DNA of 64,000 bases from an uncultured Pelagibacteraceae bacterium. GTDB lineage: Bacteria > Pseudomonadota > Alphaproteobacteria > Pelagibacterales > Pelagibacteraceae. The stretch's first letter is position 1. The number at the start of each line of letters is the position of its first letter. This document shows, one piece after another, positions 60,334 to 64,000 of this stretch. Where the stretch lies: the NCBI GenBank assembly GCA_902598315.1, contig CACKBP010000002.1, positions 1 through 64,000 of the forward strand, written 5' to 3'. Under the pieces are notes generated by a model. That model had not been told where the DNA came from and made no database searches. It saw nothing but the letters and a program-made list of their open reading frames with translations. A program made the translations under genes and the position numbers.

Positions 60334-61515
60334 TTACCTAATAATTTTTTTTACTTGTTCATAAAAATTATCCTTGGCAAAATAGAATTTTAATTCACTT
60401 TTATGTGCACATTTTTTATCAGAAATTTTATCACCAATCATGAAACTTTTCCTTTTATCAATTAACCAATTCTTAAAAATATTTTTTATCATTTGATTAT
60501 TAGGCTTCCTTAAAGAAGACCTTTTTTTGTATTTATTTATCTTACCTTTATGGTGAAATGGACAATATTGAACATCATCAAATAAAATTTTCTTTTTAAG
60601 TAAATAATGTTTTAAAAAGAAATGTAAATTTTCCAAATCTTTTTCTTTATAAAAACCTTTTGCTATACCTGCTTGATTAGTCACAACAAATAAATGATAA
60701 TTTTTTTTAATCAAATATTTTAATCCCTTAATTACACCTTTTCTGAACTTAAAATCTTTCTTTTTAAAAACATATCCCTTATCATAATTAATCACACCGT
60801 CACGATCTAGAAATACTGCAGGTTTCATGTAGATTTTTTTTAACTCGTTTGATGAGCTTTTGAGGTATTTTGGTGTACCTATATCTAAAAAAAAATTATT
60901 AAATACACGTCCAGTTATTAATTTTTTTTTAATAATTTTAGGAAGAATATCTTTTTCTAGTGAACACTCTCTGTTTGGAACTAATTTTAAAATTCTTTTA
61001 TTAAATAAGTAGGTTCCCCCATTCATTAAATTAGATTTTTTGTTATATTTGATAATATTTTTATAAATACTTAAATTGTTTAGCTTATAATTATTTACGT
61101 TTTTTTTATTCGAGCATAAAGCAATAGAACCTAATTTAGATTTTTTTAATGATCGAAAAAAACTAATTAAATTTATATCAAATATAGTATCTCCATTTAT
61201 AAGTAGAAAATCTTTAATATCTTTGTTTTTAAGTAAGTTTAAAGCACCTCCAGTGCCCATTGGCTTTTTTTCTCTTAAGCAAATTATTTTGGAAAAATTA
61301 TAAATCTTATTATGAAATTTTTTGTGTATTTGATTGCTTCTGTATCCAGTTAAAATATAAATATTTTTTATTGGATATTTAGAATAATTATTTATTAAAT
61401 ATTGAAGAAAACTAATTTTATGAAATTTCATCATGGGCTTAGGATTATTTTTTAAAAAATTCTTTATTCTTGATCCTTTTCCACCGGCCAAGATTACTAA
61501 GTCTAAATTTTTCAT
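60334..61515 (-). CDS. Fused nucleotidyltransferase and HAD phosphatase (HddC-GmhB-like)
   Basis: A 393-residue two-domain protein. Residues 1-225 are a nucleotidyltransferase (LAGGKGSRIKNF, LLINGDTIFD), like D-glycero-D-manno-heptose-1-phosphate guanylyltransferase. Residues 233-393 are a HAD phosphatase with FLDRDGVINYDKGY (Asp237 and Asp239) and VTNQAGIAKGFY, like heptose-bisphosphatase GmhB. The two activities are consecutive steps of GDP-heptose synthesis, so the fusion is informative. It is in the rml-type operon but on the opposite strand to the HddA gene. Confidence 0.88.
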   Translation of the reverse strand: MKNLDLVILAGGKGSRIKNFLKNNPKPMMKFHKISFLQYLINNYSKYPIKNIYILTGYRSNQIHKKFHNKIYNFSKIICLREKKPMGTGGALNLLKNKDIKDFLLINGDTIFDINLISFFRSLKKSKLGSIALCSNKKNVNNYKLNNLSIYKNIIKYNKKSNLMNGGTYLFNKRILKLVPNRECSLEKDILPKIIKKKLITGRVFNNFFLDIGTPKYLKSSSNELKKIYMKPAVFLDRDGVINYDKGYVFKKKDFKFRKGVIKGLKYLIKKNYHLFVVTNQAGIAKGFYKEKDLENLHFFLKHYLLKKKILFDDVQYCPFHHKGKINKYKKRSSLRKPNNQMIKNIFKNWLIDKRKSFMIGDKISDKKCAHKSELKFYFAKDNFYEQVKKIIR

Positions 61516-61528
61516 ATTTTTCTAAATA

Positions 61529-62062
61529 TTATAGATATTTAAAATTTGATAAAAATTTTTTGAAGGTTAATAATTTTTTATCTTTCTTTGAAGTTACAAT
61601 CTTCTTTTTAGGCCATTTTATTTTAAGAGTTTTATCGTTGTAAATTATACCGCTCTCAAATTTTGGCTTATAATAATTATCTAATTGATAATATATAATA
61701 TTTTGATTATCCAAACTAAGAAATGCATGGGCAAATCCTCGTGGCACATATAAACCTAGTGAATTTTTTTTTGATAAAATTATTTTAAAATACTTTCCAA
61801 ATGTTTTTGAATTTTTCCTTAAATCAATAACAACATCCAATATCCTACCTTTTAAAACATTTATATATTTTGCTTGAAGATTTTTGGTTTGAAAATGAAA
61901 CCCTCTTAAAACATTTTTTTTGGATGTTGTACAATAATTAAAAACAAATTTTTTTTTTAATATAGTATTGTTAAAGGTTTCTCTTAAACTGCCACGAGTG
62001 TCTATATTGTTTTTTTGTTTAACAATTAGAAGATCTTTAAATATTGTTTTTTTAATTTTCAT
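61529..62062 (-). CDS. rmlC: dTDP-4-dehydrorhamnose 3,5-epimerase
   Basis: A 177-residue RmlC. RGSLRETFNN, KNVLRGFHFQTK, RGFAHAFLSLDNQN and YYKPKFESGIIYND are conserved; they include the catalytic His and Tyr. It makes dTDP-4-keto-L-rhamnose. It overlaps the gene before it by 4 nt and is 13 nt from the fused HddC-GmhB gene. Confidence 0.93.
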   Translation of the reverse strand: MKIKKTIFKDLLIVKQKNNIDTRGSLRETFNNTILKKKFVFNYCTTSKKNVLRGFHFQTKNLQAKYINVLKGRILDVVIDLRKNSKTFGKYFKIILSKKNSLGLYVPRGFAHAFLSLDNQNIIYYQLDNYYKPKFESGIIYNDKTLKIKWPKKKIVTSKKDKKLLTFKKFLSNFKYL

Positions 62063-62757
62063 CTTTTTAAAAAATTTTTCAACTTCGAAATGTTCATATC
62101 TAATCTTTTAGGAAATTCCCCTTTAGAGTAAATTTTTTTTATTTTATCATTATATTTTTTAGCAAATTCGTATACAGTTTTACTTACGCCTCCTAAATTT
62201 ATTAATCCCTTTTTGTGAATAATTTTTAATATTAACTTGGCAGCCTCATCTTGAAAAATAAAGTTTAATTTTACATTCGCATATGCTTTTTTATGTATAA
62301 AAGGTTTTTCAGTCATGCATAATCTTATAATAAGAGAATTTTCATACATTTGAACTGCACATTCACCACCAAGTTTTGACCATGAATAGTTATTCCAAGG
62401 TTTAACTGGGTCATCCTCACTATAATTGCCCCTGGTTCCTGGATACACATAACTTGTGGAGAGGTAGATTACTTTTATTTTAAATTTAGAAGCTAATTTT
62501 ACAATATTGCAAGTACCTATAATATTTAAATCAATGCTTTGATTAATTTTTTTATCGTGAATTTTCATTGGTCGAGATAAACCAGCCATGTGTAGAATGT
62601 ACTTTGGTTTATATCTTTTTAAATTCTTTAAAATTGAATTTTCAGACAAGATATTTAATTGATTTTTGTTTTTAAAAATAAGTTCGTGATTAGATTTTAT
62701 TTTTTTAAATGTTTTTGCGAATCTACTGTTTGAACCTGTAACTAAAATTTTAACCAT
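62059..62757 (-). CDS. NAD-dependent epimerase/reductase, RmlD-like
   Basis: A 232-residue Rossmann protein. ILVTGSNSRFAKTFKK is the cofactor site; STSYVYPGTRGNYSEDDPVKP and YSWSKLGGE include the active YxxxK. By position and by NQLNILSENS it fits RmlD (dTDP-4-dehydrorhamnose reductase). It is shorter than usual RmlD (about 290 residues), so a different reductase is possible. Confidence 0.8.
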   Translation of the reverse strand: MVKILVTGSNSRFAKTFKKIKSNHELIFKNKNQLNILSENSILKNLKRYKPKYILHMAGLSRPMKIHDKKINQSIDLNIIGTCNIVKLASKFKIKVIYLSTSYVYPGTRGNYSEDDPVKPWNNYSWSKLGGECAVQMYENSLIIRLCMTEKPFIHKKAYANVKLNFIFQDEAAKLILKIIHKKGLINLGGVSKTVYEFAKKYNDKIKKIYSKGEFPKRLDMNISKLKNFLKR

Positions 62758-63623
62758 TATTTTAAAAGGGTTTTTAAATATTTTGAATATTCACAATTTC
62801 CATAAAATTTTATGGATTTTTTTATATTATCTTTTTTGATCCAATTATTTTTTAAAGCTATCTCTTCAGGGCAAGCAATTTTGAAACCTTGCCTATTCTC
62901 TATTGCAGAAATAAAACTTGAGGCACTGTAATAATCTTTAATATTACCAGCATCTAACCAGGCTCCCCCTCTACCAATTAACTCTGCATTTAAAAGGTTT
63001 TTTTTTCTGTATATATTTAACAGATCTATGATTTCTAATTCACCTCTATTAGATGGCCTTAGTTTTTTTGTAAATTCCATTACTCTATTATCAAAGAGAT
63101 ATAGTCCTGTAACCGCTAAGTTAGAATTAGTTTTTTTTGGTTTTTCTTTAAGCTTTACAACTTTTTTTTTTCTCACATATGCTACTCCATAATTTTGGGG
63201 ATTTTTTACAGGATGAAGAAAAATTTTTGCTCCTTTTTGAAAGTTAATATTTTTTTTTAAAATGTTTGTTAAACTTTGGCCGTAAAAAAAATTATCGCCT
63301 AGAATCAGAGCTACACTATCTTTATTAATAAATTTTTTTCCAATTATAAATGCTTCAGGTAAGCCACCTGGCCTTGATTGTTCTTTATATTCGATTTTAA
63401 GTCCTAAATTATTTTTTTCAGGAATTATTTTTCTAAATTGATTTAGATGCCCTTTGTTTACTATAATTAATATATTTTTAATTCCAGATAACATTAAAAT
63501 AGATAGTGGATAAAAAATTAATGGTTTATCATGCAGAGGCAATAATTGTTTATTTACTGCTTTAGTGATAGGCCCCATTCTAGTGCCCATTCCTCCAGCT
63601 AAAATAATTCCTTTCTTAATCAT
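62757..63623 (-). CDS. rmlA: Glucose-1-phosphate thymidylyltransferase
   Basis: A 288-residue nucleotidyltransferase. GIILAGGMGTRMGPITKAVN and KQLLPLHDKPLIFYP are the RmlA signature; LILGDNFFYGQ and LGRGGAWLDAG-like GRGGAWLDAG also fit. It makes dTDP-glucose. It shares one base with the reductase gene and overlaps rmlB by 4 nt. Confidence 0.95.
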   Translation of the reverse strand: MIKKGIILAGGMGTRMGPITKAVNKQLLPLHDKPLIFYPLSILMLSGIKNILIIVNKGHLNQFRKIIPEKNNLGLKIEYKEQSRPGGLPEAFIIGKKFINKDSVALILGDNFFYGQSLTNILKKNINFQKGAKIFLHPVKNPQNYGVAYVRKKKVVKLKEKPKKTNSNLAVTGLYLFDNRVMEFTKKLRPSNRGELEIIDLLNIYRKKNLLNAELIGRGGAWLDAGNIKDYYSASSFISAIENRQGFKIACPEEIALKNNWIKKDNIKKSIKFYGNCEYSKYLKTLLK

Positions 63624-64000
63624 TTGTTACCTAATCTCTTAGTGAAGAGTTTTTTAGGAATACCTGAAAAAAATTTTTTATTTTCAATGTACCACTCAAC
63701 TGTTTTTATTATACCTTGGGATAAGCTAATTTTTGGTCTCCATTTTAAACTTTTTCTTATTTTATTACTATTTAAAGCGTATCTAAAATCATGTCCAGGT
63801 CTATCTTTAACATAAACAATTTTAACCTTCTTACTTATTTTAAAATTCTTTTTTTTAAATATTTTTAAAATTTTCTTTACTATAAAAACATTACTACAAT
63901 TCATCCCAGAGCCTATGTTGTATTTTTCTCCTTTTTTCCCACGAAAAAATAATTTAATTAATGCTTCACAATGATCATCAACATATAACCATTCTCTAGA
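63620..64000 (-). CDS. rmlB: dTDP-glucose 4,6-dehydratase, C-terminal part
   Basis: Only the last 126 residues are in the window; the frame is open to the right edge. REWLYVDDHCEALIKLF, NIGSGMNCSN and DRPGHDFRYALNSNKI are the classical C-terminal blocks of RmlB. The apparent ATG at 63904 is internal. The dehydratase makes dTDP-4-keto-6-deoxyglucose, the substrate of RmlC and RmlD. Confidence 0.95.
   Translation of the reverse strand, partial: SREWLYVDDHCEALIKLFFRGKKGEKYNIGSGMNCSNVFIVKKILKIFKKKNFKISKKVKIVYVKDRPGHDFRYALNSNKIRKSLKWRPKISLSQGIIKTVEWYIENKKFFSGIPKKLFTKRLGNK

Noticed and set aside
1-64000. CRISPR arrays, insertion sequences, phage genes, rRNA genes
   Set aside because: No regularly spaced repeats, transposase motifs, phage structural genes or rRNA sequences were seen.

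Overview
The window looks like a chromosomal segment of a SAR11-type alphaproteobacterium (Candidatus Pelagibacter or a close relative). This is an inference from very low GC, almost no intergenic space, many 1-17 nt gene overlaps, a tandem glycine riboswitch on gcvT, tandem amt genes and many short proteins. There are no transposases, phage genes, CRISPR arrays or rRNA genes.

Layout. 1-5290: the 3' part of an EamA permease, then a glycine riboswitch and gcvT-gcvH-gcvP. 5300-9581: a co-oriented FAD oxidoreductase, DUF1365, Cfa-type methyltransferase, DUF3833 lipoprotein and iron superoxide dismutase. This set resembles the furan fatty acid (ufa) and singlet-oxygen response genes of other Proteobacteria. 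9585-21360: photo- and oxidative-stress genes (TspO, MsrA, a photolyase without an N-terminal antenna domain, a photolyase-related protein with DUF393 and DUF2256 partners, short-chain dehydrogenases) mixed with hisN, hisI, folE and small membrane proteins. 21361-27671: AcuI-type reductase, LysR regulator, RseP protease, HU, and two ammonium transporters each followed by a hairpin. 27711-33577: rhodanese, isomerase, ABA4-like protein, RecX, CysQ, DUF3553 and MnmA.

33648-33817 is an unexplained GC-rich, strongly folded stretch, probably an RNA gene. It is followed by a membrane protein gene and a previously easy-to-miss 27-residue, extremely basic peptide gene with a perfect Shine-Dalgarno sequence. 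34685-53311 holds metC, an MFS carrier, a CADD-like putative 4-aminobenzoate synthase behind a strong promoter, a DUF4956/CotH-like/VTC-domain trio, two TauE/SafE exporters, a SxtJ/DUF5989/carbamoyltransferase trio facing an M23/SGNH/TerC operon, a run of small dimeric alpha-beta barrel proteins, and a class III aminotransferase.

An elongator tRNA-Met gene at 53395 marks a sharp change to a surface-polysaccharide island that runs off the right edge. The island combines GDP-heptose enzymes (HddA-like kinase, an HddC-GmhB-like fusion), a ColD-like 3-dehydratase in which His replaces the PLP lysine, a B12-type radical SAM protein, a split transketolase, an RmlC-like cupin and an epimerase. A rmlB-A-D-C-like operon lies on the opposite strand. 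Together they suggest synthesis of an unusual deoxy, possibly branched, heptose or hexose plus a rhamnose-type sugar for the cell surface.

The strongest candidates for something new are the sugar pathway in the island, the furan-lipid/photolyase island, the GC-rich RNA, the 27-residue basic peptide, and the DUF4956/CotH/VTC trio.
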